A stretch of 64,000 bases of DNA from Stenotrophomonas maltophilia. GTDB taxonomy: Bacteria > Pseudomonadota > Gammaproteobacteria > Xanthomonadales > Xanthomonadaceae. The DNA is taken from the NCBI GenBank assembly GCA_002363385.1, contig DEVL01000001.1, positions 248,001 to 312,000 of the forward strand, written 5' to 3'. The notes under the pieces were generated by a model. The model was not told where the DNA came from, did not search any database, and was given only the letters and a program-made list of their open reading frames with translations. The translations under genes were made by a program, and so were the position numbers. Of the stretch, positions 6,823 to 15,896 are shown piece by piece. Position 1 is the stretch's first letter; the number at the start of each line of letters is the position of its first letter.

Positions 6823-9531
6823 CTGGGTGACCGGTTCCTCCGGCTTGGCCGCTTCCGGGCTGACGCGCTCGATGGTATGGCGCAGTTCGCGGCCGAGGAT
6901 GAATTTCGCATCCTTCGCCCACGCGTCCAGGCGCGCATCGAACAGCAGCTTGCTGTTTTCATCCGGCCACACCAGGCGCAGCTCGCGCAGCTTCTGGATG
7001 AAGCCGCGGAACAAGGTGCGGTCGAAGAACTCCGGCGCGGCCGGCGCATAGAGCAGACTCAGGCGCTGCGCAGCCTGCTGGCACAGGCTTTCCAGCTCGG
7101 CCGCACCCAACGTGCCGGGGCCGTTCTTCACCAGCACCGAGATCGCGATGTAATAGCGCTCGAACGCCTGCTGCAGCGAATGACCGATCGCACGCAGGCG
7201 GAAGACTTCGTCGGTCTGCCCGGTGTTGCGCGCCAGGATGCCGCCGTCGTCATCGTTGATGTTCTGCAGCAGCCCTTCGCGCACGAACACGTTGATGGTC
7301 TGCTCGATGCGCTGGGCGAACTCGTCTTCGGTCCACGGCAGGAACAGCTCGGCCTGCAGGAACGGATACACCGTGCGGCCCAGCTGGACCAGCCCGGTGC
7401 GGCTCATGCGGCGGTTGTTCTGGAAGCAGCAGGCCACCCACGACGAGGCGGTGAACAGGTGGATGACGTTGTTGCGGAAGTAGCTCAGCAGCACCGCGGT
7501 GTCGCCGCTGACGCTGAGCACGTCGCCCAGCGGGTGCTTGATGCGGGTGAGGACGTTGATCTCCTCGGCGTGGGCGATGATCCGCTCCGGCGAGTGCGGG
7601 GTCACCGTCACCCGGTCCGAGTACGGCATCTCCACCAGCAGGGTCTTGCACAGTTCGATCTGCGCGATCAGGTCCGCCTCGCCCATCGCATGCTTGGGCG
7701 TGGACAGCAGCGCCAGCGCGAGCAGGTTGATCGGATTGACGTCGGCCGCCCCGTTGATATGCACCTGGATGCGTTCAGCCAGGTGATCCACCGTGCCGGA
7801 CAGCCACGAGGGCTTCTCGTCTTCGCCGACCGGCTGGCCGTTCCACTCTGGCGCGCGCTGGGCGAGCACGTCGTTGAGCGCGATCGGCTCGCCGAAGTTC
7901 ACCACGACCTGGCCGTAGTTCTGCTTGAGCACCTTGGGGATCGACCACAGCAGCGACCAGATCGATTCCTTTTCCTTCGGCCGGCCGGACAGTTCGTCCA
8001 GGTAGCTGCCGCCCTCCATCAGCTTTTCATAGCCGATGTAGACCGGCTGGAACAGCACCGGCTTGCGCGGCTGGCGCAGGAACGCGCGCAGCGTCATCGA
8101 GATCATGCCGCCCTTGGGCTGCAGCAGACGCCCGGTGCGCGAGCGGCCGCCTTCGACGAAGTACTCGATCGAGTAACCGCCGGCGACCAGCTGCGCCACG
8201 TATTCGCTGAGCACCGCCGAGTACAGCGCGTTGCCGCGGATCGAGCGGCGGATGAAGAACGCACCGCCCTTGCGCAGCAGCGTGCCGACCACCGGCAGGT
8301 TCAGATTGATGCCGGCCACGATGTGCGGCGGCACGATGCCGCGGTCGTACAGCAGGTAGGACAGCAGCAGGTAATCCATGTGGCTGCGGTGGCTGGGCAC
8401 GTAGACCACTTCGTGCCCGGGCGCGGCCGCCTTGAACTTGTCCAGGTGGTGGACCAGCACGCCGGCGTAGATGCGGTTCCAGACATGGCTGAGCATGAAG
8501 CTGGCCGAGCGCACCACTGGACTGGAGTAATCCGCGGCGATTTCCCACGCGTACGCGTGGGCTTTCTTCCAGGCATCGGCCGGCTTGGAGTTGTCGCGCT
8601 TGGCCTGTGAGGCGATCGCCTCGCGCACCGTGTCCGCGTCGAGCACCTTGTCCACCAGCAGGCGGCGGGTCGACAGATCCGGCCCGATCACCGACTCGCG
8701 AATGCGGCGGAAATGGGTGCGCAGCACGCGCTGCAGCTTGCGCACGGTGCGTTCGGGGTCCAGCCCCTCATTGACCGTGGTGCGCAGCGAGATCGGCGGG
8801 GCGAAGCGCACGATCGTGCTGCGGCCGTTGAGCAGCACCGCCAGCAGGCGCCGGAAACGGCCCACCAGGGCCCAGTTTTCCGAGAACAGCACCGCGAACC
8901 AGCCGCTCTGCTTGTCCGGCGCGCGGCCGACGAAGATCGACACCGGCACCAGGTGCACGTCCAGCTCGCCGCGGGCGCGGTGCGCCTGCAGGACCTTGGC
9001 CAGCGAGTCCGAGTGGGTCTTGGCGCCGCGCTGCTCGGGGATCAGCGAGTTGCTGCTGCTCCGGCGCGACAGCGCCAGGTAGGCGCGCCTGCGCCCGGTC
9101 GGATCACCGGCGATCGGCACCAGCGGCGAGGGCAGGCCGGCTTCGCGGCAGGCCTTGTCCAGGATCAGCGCGTTGGACAGACCGTAGTCCTCCAGCACGT
9201 AGACCACCGGGCGGCCATCGTTGTACTGGCCGGGGTGTTCGGGTTCGATCTTCAGCGACAGCCACGGCTCGACCAGGCGGCCGAGCAGGCGCGCCCACCA
9301 CGGCGGGCGGCCGGTGGGCGCGCGCGTGCCGGGCACGATCGCCGACGGCACGAAGGCCGCCGGTTCCGCATTGACGGCAACGGCCTCTGCGGTCCCGCCA
9401 GCAGCCGGCGGAACCGGGGCGGCAGCACCGTCGGACGGCACGGAATCGGGCGACGAGGACGTAGCGTCCGGCGTCTTGGGCGGCTCTTCGCCGGGGAAAG
9501 GCAGGGGATTCTGGTTCGGCATCGGCTTCAT
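6817..9531 (-). CDS. plsB: Glycerol-3-phosphate 1-O-acyltransferase
   Basis: PlsB transfers an acyl chain to position 1 of glycerol-3-phosphate, the first step of phospholipid synthesis, at the inner membrane. The acyltransferase blocks appear in order: HRSHMD at residues 381-386, GGAFFIRRS at 422-430, FVEGGRSRTG at 458-467, and VLFQPVYIGYE near 490. The 904 residues exceed the roughly 807 of E. coli; the surplus is mainly a Pro/Ala/Ser-rich N-terminal stretch of about 70 residues. Its ATG shares one base with the TAA of the lipoprotein gene before it (TAATG), which points to translational coupling. Confidence 0.96.
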   Translation of the reverse strand: MKPMPNQNPLPFPGEEPPKTPDATSSSPDSVPSDGAAAPVPPAAGGTAEAVAVNAEPAAFVPSAIVPGTRAPTGRPPWWARLLGRLVEPWLSLKIEPEHPGQYNDGRPVVYVLEDYGLSNALILDKACREAGLPSPLVPIAGDPTGRRRAYLALSRRSSSNSLIPEQRGAKTHSDSLAKVLQAHRARGELDVHLVPVSIFVGRAPDKQSGWFAVLFSENWALVGRFRRLLAVLLNGRSTIVRFAPPISLRTTVNEGLDPERTVRKLQRVLRTHFRRIRESVIGPDLSTRRLLVDKVLDADTVREAIASQAKRDNSKPADAWKKAHAYAWEIAADYSSPVVRSASFMLSHVWNRIYAGVLVHHLDKFKAAAPGHEVVYVPSHRSHMDYLLLSYLLYDRGIVPPHIVAGINLNLPVVGTLLRKGGAFFIRRSIRGNALYSAVLSEYVAQLVAGGYSIEYFVEGGRSRTGRLLQPKGGMISMTLRAFLRQPRKPVLFQPVYIGYEKLMEGGSYLDELSGRPKEKESIWSLLWSIPKVLKQNYGQVVVNFGEPIALNDVLAQRAPEWNGQPVGEDEKPSWLSGTVDHLAERIQVHINGAADVNPINLLALALLSTPKHAMGEADLIAQIELCKTLLVEMPYSDRVTVTPHSPERIIAHAEEINVLTRIKHPLGDVLSVSGDTAVLLSYFRNNVIHLFTASSWVACCFQNNRRMSRTGLVQLGRTVYPFLQAELFLPWTEDEFAQRIEQTINVFVREGLLQNINDDDGGILARNTGQTDEVFRLRAIGHSLQQAFERYYIAISVLVKNGPGTLGAAELESLCQQAAQRLSLLYAPAAPEFFDRTLFRGFIQKLRELRLVWPDENSKLLFDARLDAWAKDAKFILGRELRHTIERVSPEAAKPEEPVTQD

Positions 9532-10499
9532 TATGGCTTAGCCGGTGCAGAAGCACCGTCCTTGACCGTCGCGGCGGCCTCTGCTTCGGCCGCTTGGCGG
9601 GCGTCATGTTCAGCTTGCGCAGCGTCGGCGGCCTGCAGCAGCGCATCGGTGTCTTCCAGCGTGCGGGTCACGTACCAGTGACCGTCGCGCCGTGTCATCC
9701 GCACCTGCGCTTCGATCTGCTCGCCGGCCAGCGTGTACTGGATGCGCACGACCGCGTCGTCGCCCAGTTCGGAGGTCAGCTCGCCGCGCAGCTCGGTCAA
9801 GGCACCGTCCAGCGACAGCCCGTAACTGGCCAGGGCCGTCTTGAAGGCTTTGATGAAGGGCCCGAGCCGGCGCAGGCTCGCTTCCATGCCCGCGGCCTGC
9901 AGTTCGGCATCCGTGGACAGCCCCGCCGTGCGCGCGGTCGCGGTGAGCAGGGTGATGGTCGTCTTCGCCCGCTGCTTGTCCGTCAGTGGCGCCGCGGCGG
10001 CCCAGCGGCTGAGCGCGTTCACCACCTGGGTGTAGTGGGCGCGCTCGCTGTCGCTGTACTCGCTCTGGTTGCGCAGGTACTGCTCGCCGAACAACCCCAT
10101 CGAGTGGGCCGCCTGACGGACCTGGGTGGCCTGGCCGGCGATCTGGGTATCGAAGGAACGCTGCAGCCGCTGCGGCGCATCCGGCCGCGACAGTGCGGCC
10201 AGCATCGGCAACAACTGCCCATCCAGCGGCAGCTCGGTCAGCGGCCAACGGCTGTGGCCCTGGCTCCACGCGCCCTGCAGACGGGCGTACTGGGCCGGCG
10301 GCACCGCCGCCTTGGCGTAGCCGACCAGATCATTGTCGGCCACCCGCTGGGCCAGCTGCTGCAGGGCAGCGACCGGCTCGGACGCAGGCGCATCCGGATC
10401 GATCTGCTTGCCCTTGCAGGCGCTGAGCAGCACCAACCCGCACAGGGCCAGTGCCAACGCATGCCCCCGGTACTGCCACGGCTTCAACGACATGGACAT
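9531..10499 (-). CDS. Lipoprotein of unknown function, coupled to plsB
   Basis: The 322-residue product has a type II signal peptide ending in LLSAC, with the lipidated cysteine at residue 28. I chose the ATG at 10499 because GGGGAG lies about a dozen bases before it; the ATG at 10493 is an alternative. The mature part is helical, ends in a lysine/alanine-rich tail, and has VRIQYTLAGEQIEAQVRMTRRDGHWYV near the C-terminus, like a small beta domain. I do not recognise the family. The stop overlaps the plsB start by one base, suggesting a role near membrane lipid synthesis, but that is only context. Confidence 0.8.
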   Translation of the reverse strand: MSMSLKPWQYRGHALALALCGLVLLSACKGKQIDPDAPASEPVAALQQLAQRVADNDLVGYAKAAVPPAQYARLQGAWSQGHSRWPLTELPLDGQLLPMLAALSRPDAPQRLQRSFDTQIAGQATQVRQAAHSMGLFGEQYLRNQSEYSDSERAHYTQVVNALSRWAAAAPLTDKQRAKTTITLLTATARTAGLSTDAELQAAGMEASLRRLGPFIKAFKTALASYGLSLDGALTELRGELTSELGDDAVVRIQYTLAGEQIEAQVRMTRRDGHWYVTRTLEDTDALLQAADAAQAEHDARQAAEAEAAATVKDGASAPAKP

Positions 10500-10659
10500 G
10501 AATTCGGACTCCCCGGACCGGTCCGCATCTTGCGGCCTGTTCAGTGACAGCGGCAAGCCGGCAACCCTGCCGACGCTGCGCCATATGCGCAAGCCCTTGA
10601 ATGTACAGAAAAACCTGTTGCGCCGAAAACGTCGGGGCGACGGGCGCCCCGTCACCGCC

Positions 10660-11385
10660 TCAACGCGCGGCGAGCGCCTGGGCGATCTCGGCCTGGATGG
10701 CGCGCGCAGCGGCCTGCGGATCGCTGGCCAGGCGGATCGGACGGCCGACCACGATCGCATCGGCGCCATCGGCAAAGGCCTGGGCCACGCCTACGGTGCG
10801 CTTCTGGTCATCGCCGACCGGGCCGCCGGGGCGGATGCCCGGGCAGACGATCGAGAAGCCAGCGCCGGTGGCGGCGCGGATCGGCCCGGCCTCCTGACCG
10901 GAGGCGATCACGCCGTCGATGCCGGCGGCCTGGGCGGCCAGCGCGCGTTCGACCACCACCTCGACCGGCTCGCGGTCGATGCCCATCTGGGCCAGGTCGC
11001 TGCGGCCCATCGAGGTCAGCACCGTCACCGCCAGCAGGCGCATGTCGCTGCCGTTGGCGGCCGCGCAGGCCTCCATCATCGCCGGGTGCCAGCCGTGGAT
11101 GGTGGCGTAGCTCACCGGCCACTGTGACAGCCGCTTGATCACCGCCGCAGCGGTGGCCGGGATGTCGAAGAACTTCAGGTCCACGAACACGCGCTTGTCG
11201 CGCGCGGCGAGTGCGTCGAGCACCTCGAAGTACTCGCCGGAGGCCAGCAGTTCCATGCCGATCTTGTAGAACGACACGGCATCGCCGAGGCGATCGACCC
11301 AGGCCAGCGCGTCAGCGCGGCCCGGCACGTCGAGCGCGAAGATCAGGCGCTCCTCGTCACGCAGCGGCAGCGGGGCGCGGCTCAC
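10660..11385 (-). CDS. pyrF: Orotidine 5'-phosphate decarboxylase
   Basis: PyrF decarboxylates orotidine monophosphate to UMP, the last step of de novo pyrimidine synthesis. The 241-residue TIM-barrel protein shows LIFALDVPG near the start, the catalytic block DLKFFDIP (Lys between acidic residues), and CPGIRP and IVVGRPI phosphate-binding segments. I start it at the GTG at 11385, whose bases overlap the TGA of the preceding gene as GTGA. An in-frame stretch up to 11502 overlaps that gene and looks non-native. Coupling to a nucleotidase gene is notable. Confidence 0.95.
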   Translation of the reverse strand: MSRAPLPLRDEERLIFALDVPGRADALAWVDRLGDAVSFYKIGMELLASGEYFEVLDALAARDKRVFVDLKFFDIPATAAAVIKRLSQWPVSYATIHGWHPAMMEACAAANGSDMRLLAVTVLTSMGRSDLAQMGIDREPVEVVVERALAAQAAGIDGVIASGQEAGPIRAATGAGFSIVCPGIRPGGPVGDDQKRTVGVAQAFADGADAIVVGRPIRLASDPQAAARAIQAEIAQALAAR

Positions 11386-12305
11386 GGTGCGTAGTCCAGC
11401 GCGGCACGCTTGGCATCGTGGCGGGCCTGGCGCGACTGGCTGTAGTCGTTGTTGAACTGCGCCGGCTCGAAGCCGCCGTAGGTCGGGTTGGGCAGCATCC
11501 ACCAGCGTTCGCCGAACCAGTCGTGGTACTGCTGCAGCAGCGCGTCACGGCCCTCATTGGTGTTGGCGGTGACTTCCACGAAATCGCCCAGCTGGTCACC
11601 GAACTGCATCAGCACGCGGTACTTCTGGCCGGCCAGGCGGCGGCGGCAGTTCTTCTCGCTGCCAGCCTGCTCGCAGCCCTCCACCACGGTACCCAGGCCG
11701 AGGAACACGCTGTCATCGGCCACCGGCAGGCCCTGCTCGCGCAGGTTGGCCAGGGTGGCGTCCTTGAGGTGCACGGCGCGGTTGGAGATGTACAGCAGGG
11801 TCACGCCCTTGGCGTTGGCGGCCTTGGCGAAATCGACCACACCCGGAATCGCCTTGGCCTTCTTTTCGGCCACCCACTGGTCCCAGCTCAGCTCGTCATA
11901 TTCGGTGCCATCGCGCACCAGGCGCGCCTGGTAGGGCGAGTTGTCCAGCACGGTTTCATCCACGTCCAGCACCACGGCCGGCTTCAGGCCCTTGGCGGCA
12001 TTGCCGCGTTCTTCGGGCACCAGCGCGTCCCAGTTGGCTTCCTTCAGCGCTTTGTCCAGGTGATCGGCGGCCGCGCGGTAGGTCTGCTCGGTGATCGCCC
12101 GGTATTCCTGCGAGCGCTGGATCCACAGCACGGCATTGAGGTTGTCGTTGGCGGCCACGGCGGCATCGCCGGTGGCGGCCGGCGCGCTCGCGGCGGCAGC
12201 GGCGGCCGGCGGGACGGCATCGGCCGGGGTTTCAGTGCGCTTGCAGGCACTCAGCGCCATCACGGCGCAGGCAAGCACGGACAGGGAAACAGCACTACGA
12301 CGCAT
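11382..12305 (-). CDS. 5'-nucleotidase, lipoprotein e(P4) family (HAD phosphatase)
   Basis: The 307-residue protein has a lipoprotein signal ending MALSAC (Cys at residue 21), an Ala/Pro-rich linker, and a HAD-type phosphatase domain. The nucleophile motif DVDETVLDN is at 114-122, followed by LLYISNRA (motif II) and MQFGDQLGDF (motif III). This is the pattern of the e(P4)/DDDD acid phosphatases that dephosphorylate 5'-nucleotides outside the cytosol. The ATG at 12305 is used; TTG and GTG codons just upstream are alternatives. Its stop overlaps pyrF by GTGA, linking nucleotide scavenging with UMP synthesis. Confidence 0.9.
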   Translation of the reverse strand: MRRSAVSLSVLACAVMALSACKRTETPADAVPPAAAAAASAPAATGDAAVAANDNLNAVLWIQRSQEYRAITEQTYRAAADHLDKALKEANWDALVPEERGNAAKGLKPAVVLDVDETVLDNSPYQARLVRDGTEYDELSWDQWVAEKKAKAIPGVVDFAKAANAKGVTLLYISNRAVHLKDATLANLREQGLPVADDSVFLGLGTVVEGCEQAGSEKNCRRRLAGQKYRVLMQFGDQLGDFVEVTANTNEGRDALLQQYHDWFGERWWMLPNPTYGGFEPAQFNNDYSQSRQARHDAKRAALDYAP

Positions 12306-12416
12306 GGCATTCACCGGCAACAGATTCGCGCCAGTTTACCGGCTTGTCCCGCGGCATTCATGCCGCAGGCGGGGCTCGGCTATGCTGCACGCCCCTGAAA
12401 CACCCCGGAGCGCCCC

Positions 12417-13088
12417 ATGACCGACGACACCCAGACTCCTGCCCTGCCCGTGCTCAGCGCGGCCCAGGCCCGCGCGTTGGGCTGCCTGATCGAGAAGGAG
12501 GCGACCACTCCGGACGCCTACCCGCTGACAGTCAACGCCGCCCAGGTGGCCGCCAACCAGAAAACCGCCCGCGAGCCGGTGATGGCCCTGTCGGCCGGCG
12601 ATGTGCACCACGCGCTGCGCCAGCTGGAGACCCTGGGCCTGGCGCGCCAGCAGTACTCCTCGCGCGCCGAGCGCTACGAGCACCGCGCCGGTGCCGCGCT
12701 GGACCTGACCCGCCAGCAGCTGGCGATCCTGGGCCTGTTGCTGCTGCGCGGCCCGCAGACCCTCAACGAGCTGCTGACCCGCAGCGAGCGCCTGGTCCGC
12801 TTCCAGGACGTGGACGAACTGCGCCACCACCTGGAGCGCATGATCCAGCGCGGCATGGCGGTCCAGCTGCCGCGCGCCAGCGGCCAGCGCGAAGACCGCT
12901 ACATGCACCTGCTGGGTGGCCCGGTGGATGTGCAGGCCTTGGCCGAGCAGTACAGGTCGGCGCCGTCCGGCGCTGGAGCTGGCGGTGCCGCCCATCCGGC
13001 GCTGGAGTCGCGTGTGCAGCAGCTGGAAGCCACGGTGGCCGAGCTGCAGGAGCAGCTGGCGGCGTTGCGCGCGCAGTTGGGGGGGTGA
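12417..13088 (+). CDS. yceH: YceH family (DUF480) protein
   Basis: The 223-residue protein matches YceH/DUF480: LSAAQARALGCLIEKEATTPDAYPLTVNA at the start, then two winged-helix-like repeats, ending in a coiled coil (LESRVQQLEATVAELQEQLAALRAQLGG). It is cytosolic, and its molecular role is not established. TATGCT at 12381-12386 is a probable -10 element. It diverges from the nucleotidase-pyrF pair. A SMAG-like repeat follows the stop by two bases. Confidence 0.92.
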   Translation: MTDDTQTPALPVLSAAQARALGCLIEKEATTPDAYPLTVNAAQVAANQKTAREPVMALSAGDVHHALRQLETLGLARQQYSSRAERYEHRAGAALDLTRQQLAILGLLLLRGPQTLNELLTRSERLVRFQDVDELRHHLERMIQRGMAVQLPRASGQREDRYMHLLGGPVDVQALAEQYRSAPSGAGAGGAAHPALESRVQQLEATVAELQEQLAALRAQLGG

Positions 13089-13090
13089 GA

Positions 13091-13114
13091 GCAGCCGACC
13101 AACGGTCGGTTCAC
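13091..13114. repeat. SMAG-like palindromic repeat
   Basis: CCGACCAACGGTCGG at 13095-13109 is the palindromic core shared with the repeats at 6715-6740 and 13756-13780. Here the ends are less well kept (TCAC instead of CTAC). It lies between the convergent yceH and GNAT genes. Confidence 0.55.
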
Positions 13115-13151
13115 CGGCCGGGGATCGAGCGCAGCGCCGCGCTCCACCGGA

Positions 13152-13682
13152 TCAGATGGCCGGCGCACCCGGCGTGGCAAACAGCAGCACCACTGCTTCG
13201 TGTGGCGGCGGCAGCAGCAGATCGCCGCGATCCTCCATGCCCAGCTTGCGCAGCAACGCGGCCGAGCGCACGTTGTCCGGCGAGACGATGCCGTACAGAT
13301 CGGCATGGCCGAGTACATCGCGTGCGTAGTGCATCACCCCGCGCGCGGCCTCCAAAGCGTAGCCGTGGCCTTCGTACTGCGACAGCAGCGCATAGCCGAT
13401 ATCCGGTGCCGGCAACCCGGCACGACGCACCAGGCCGGCATTGCCCAGCCATGCACCATCGTCGCGACGGATGACGGCGTACATGCCGAAGCCGTTGAGC
13501 GTGTAGCTGCCCAGCACGCGCTCGGCGGTGTAGTCACGCGCCTGCGCCAGGGTGCGTACGCCGCGGTCGGCGATGTTGCGGATGAAGCCCGGTTCGTTGA
13601 GCAGGGCCAGCATGTCGGCGGCGTCATGGTCGGGGTCGATCAGGCGCAGATGCAGGCGGTCGGTCTGGATCACGGCGGACAT
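13152..13682 (-). CDS. GNAT-family N-acetyltransferase (RimJ/RimL-like)
   Basis: A 176-residue acetyltransferase of the GNAT fold. It begins with the RimJ-type pattern IQTDRLHLRLIDPDHDAADML, has GYALLSQYEGHGYALEAARGVMHYA as the acetyl-CoA-binding segment, and NVRSAALLRKLGMEDRG as the C-terminal motif. The substrate cannot be told; relatives modify ribosomal-protein N-termini or small molecules. I chose the ATG at 13682; the frame extends to 13979 but that part runs through a SMAG-like repeat and the end of rep, so it is not native. Confidence 0.9.
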   Translation of the reverse strand: MSAVIQTDRLHLRLIDPDHDAADMLALLNEPGFIRNIADRGVRTLAQARDYTAERVLGSYTLNGFGMYAVIRRDDGAWLGNAGLVRRAGLPAPDIGYALLSQYEGHGYALEAARGVMHYARDVLGHADLYGIVSPDNVRSAALLRKLGMEDRGDLLLPPPHEAVVLLFATPGAPAI

Positions 13683-13755
13683 GCGGGTACCGGTGAAGGG
13701 TGATAGGCCGATTGTGCCGTACAGCCACCCATGGGGTGGCGCTACCCGGCGTACG

Positions 13756-13780
13756 GCAGCCGACCAACGGTCGGCTCTAC
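13756..13780 (-). repeat. SMAG-like palindromic repeat
   Basis: GCAGCCGACCAACGGTCGGC followed by TCTAC: an inverted repeat with terminal CTAC, between the end of rep and the start of the GNAT gene. Confidence 0.65.
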
Positions 13781-13792
13781 CAGGGCGTTGGG

Positions 13793-15769
13793 TCAGTCGA
13801 ACAACGCCTGGATCGCCGCCAGGCCGGCACTCGCACGCTCTTTCTTGCGCGCCGCATCGGCGACGGGATCGGCACCGTCGCGCTGCATTTCCTCGGCGGG
13901 AATCTCGTCGAAGAAACGGCTCGGCTTGAGCCGTACGTGCTCGCCGAACTTGCGGGTGAGCTTGCTGTAGCTCATCCACAGCTGCACCTTGGCGCGGGTG
14001 ATGCCCACATACAGCAGGCGCCGCTCTTCCTGCAGGTTGCCTTCGTCCAGACTGACCTGGTGCGGCAGTACGCCGTCCTCGCAGCCGATGATGAACACGT
14101 ACGGGAATTCCAGGCCCTTGGAGGCGTGCATGGTCATCATCCGCACCTGGTTGCCGCCATCGTCCTTATCGTTGCGCGACAGCAACGCCAGCTGCGCGGC
14201 CAGATCCGCCGTCGATGCACCCCGCGGGCCGCCTTCAAACCATTGCGCCAGTTCCTCCAGGTTGCCGAGACGACGCTGGTACACGGACTCTTCCTTGCAC
14301 GAACTGCGCAGGTCCGAGACCAGCCCGGAGTCCTTCACCAGCTTGCGCACCAGATCGCCGGAGCTGAGCTTGGGCATCTCCGCGCGCAGGTCGCGCAGGA
14401 TGTCGGTGAAGCGGCTCAGGCCGTTGGCCGCGCGCGGCGGCAACTGCGAGAGCGCGCCGATCGCTTCGGCCGCATGCGCCATCGGCAGATCTTTTTCCGA
14501 CGCCAGCTCGGCCAGCTTGGCCAGCGTACCGGCGCCCACTTCGCGTTTGGGCGACTGCACCGCGCGCATGAAGGCGGTATCGTCGTCCGGGTTCACCAGC
14601 AGGCGCAGCCAGGACAGCGTGTCCTTGACCTCCTGGCGCTCCAGGAACGCGGTACCGCCGGTGATGTGATACGGCGCGCGCACCAGCTGCAGCGCTTTTT
14701 CCAGCGGCCGCGACTGGAAATTGCCGCGGAACAGGATGCAGAAATCGCTCCACGGAATCTTCTTGGAGGTCGCCAGGAAGGAGATTTCCGCCGCGACCTT
14801 TTCCGCTTCGTGCTCGCTGTTGCGGCACTCCCACACCCGGATGCGCTCGCCGTCGGCCTGGTCGCTCCACAGCTTCTTCAGGTGCTCGTGCGGGTTGTTG
14901 GCGATCAGCGCGTTGGCCGCGCGCAGCACGCGGTTGGAGCAGCGGTAGTTCTGCTCCAGCTTGATGATTTCCAGCGCGGGATAGTCGCGCGCCATCTGCT
15001 GCAGGTTTTCAGGGTTCGCACCGCGCCAGGCGTAAATCGACTGATCGTCATCGCCCACGCAGGTGAAGTTGCCTTTGCTGCCGGCCAGCTGCTTGAGCAG
15101 CCGGTACTGCGCATCGTTGGTGTCCTGGCATTCGTCGACCAGCAGGTAGCCGATCCGTTCACGCCACGCCAGGGCGATCTCCGGATTTTCTTCCAGCACC
15201 TGCACCGGCAGGCGGATCAGATCATCGAAATCCACTGCATTGAAGGCCGTCAGGCGCAGCTGGTAGCGCTCATAGACGCTGGCCGCTTCCTTCTCGCGGG
15301 TGCTGCGCGCCGCGGCCATCGCCTGCTCGGGCGAGAGCCCGGCATTCTTGGCACGCGAGATCAGGTTCTTCACGTCCTCGATGTCGTCCGGCTTGGCGCC
15401 GTACATCAGGTCCTTGACCTGCGCGGTCGAATCGTCGGCATCGAAGATCGAAAAGCCGCGCTTGAGCCCGACGGCCGCATGCTCAATCTGCAGGAACTTC
15501 AGCCCCAGGGCGTGGAACGTGCAGATCGTCACTTCATCGGCATCGTCGCCGCGCAGGCGCTTGGCCACGCGCTCGCGCATTTCCTTGGCCGACTTGTTGG
15601 TGAAGGTGATCGCCGCGATCCGCCGCGCCGGGTAGCGCTTGCTGGCGATCAGCTGACCGATCTTCTCCACGATCACGCGCGTCTTGCCGCTGCCCGCGCC
15701 CGCAAGCACCAGCAGAGGACCTTCGCAGTGCATCACTGCCGCGTGTTGGGGAGGATTGAGACCGTGCAT
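13793..15769 (-). CDS. rep: ATP-dependent DNA helicase Rep
   Basis: Rep is a superfamily 1A 3'-5' helicase that helps replication forks past bound proteins. The 658-residue protein has Walker A AGAGSGKT at residues 23-30, ITFTNKSAKEMRER (motif Ia), VDECQDTN near 225 (motif II), GDDDQSIYAWRGA (motif III), QNYRC (motif IV), MTMHASKGLEFPYVF (motif V) and LYVGITRA (motif VI). The order and the slightly short C-terminal tail fit Rep better than UvrD. It stands alone, divergent from the Sel1-like gene. Confidence 0.95.
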   Translation of the reverse strand: MHGLNPPQHAAVMHCEGPLLVLAGAGSGKTRVIVEKIGQLIASKRYPARRIAAITFTNKSAKEMRERVAKRLRGDDADEVTICTFHALGLKFLQIEHAAVGLKRGFSIFDADDSTAQVKDLMYGAKPDDIEDVKNLISRAKNAGLSPEQAMAAARSTREKEAASVYERYQLRLTAFNAVDFDDLIRLPVQVLEENPEIALAWRERIGYLLVDECQDTNDAQYRLLKQLAGSKGNFTCVGDDDQSIYAWRGANPENLQQMARDYPALEIIKLEQNYRCSNRVLRAANALIANNPHEHLKKLWSDQADGERIRVWECRNSEHEAEKVAAEISFLATSKKIPWSDFCILFRGNFQSRPLEKALQLVRAPYHITGGTAFLERQEVKDTLSWLRLLVNPDDDTAFMRAVQSPKREVGAGTLAKLAELASEKDLPMAHAAEAIGALSQLPPRAANGLSRFTDILRDLRAEMPKLSSGDLVRKLVKDSGLVSDLRSSCKEESVYQRRLGNLEELAQWFEGGPRGASTADLAAQLALLSRNDKDDGGNQVRMMTMHASKGLEFPYVFIIGCEDGVLPHQVSLDEGNLQEERRLLYVGITRAKVQLWMSYSKLTRKFGEHVRLKPSRFFDEIPAEEMQRDGADPVADAARKKERASAGLAAIQALFD

Positions 15770-15896
15770 GCCATCTCCAGGGGAGGGGCATTGTACCGAC
15801 CTTGCTCGGCCAGCATGGCCGCGCGACCGCGCGGATTGACGCCTTCACGCCCCTGCGTCGACCATAGCGCCATCGACGCAACGGAGGCGACGCAGG

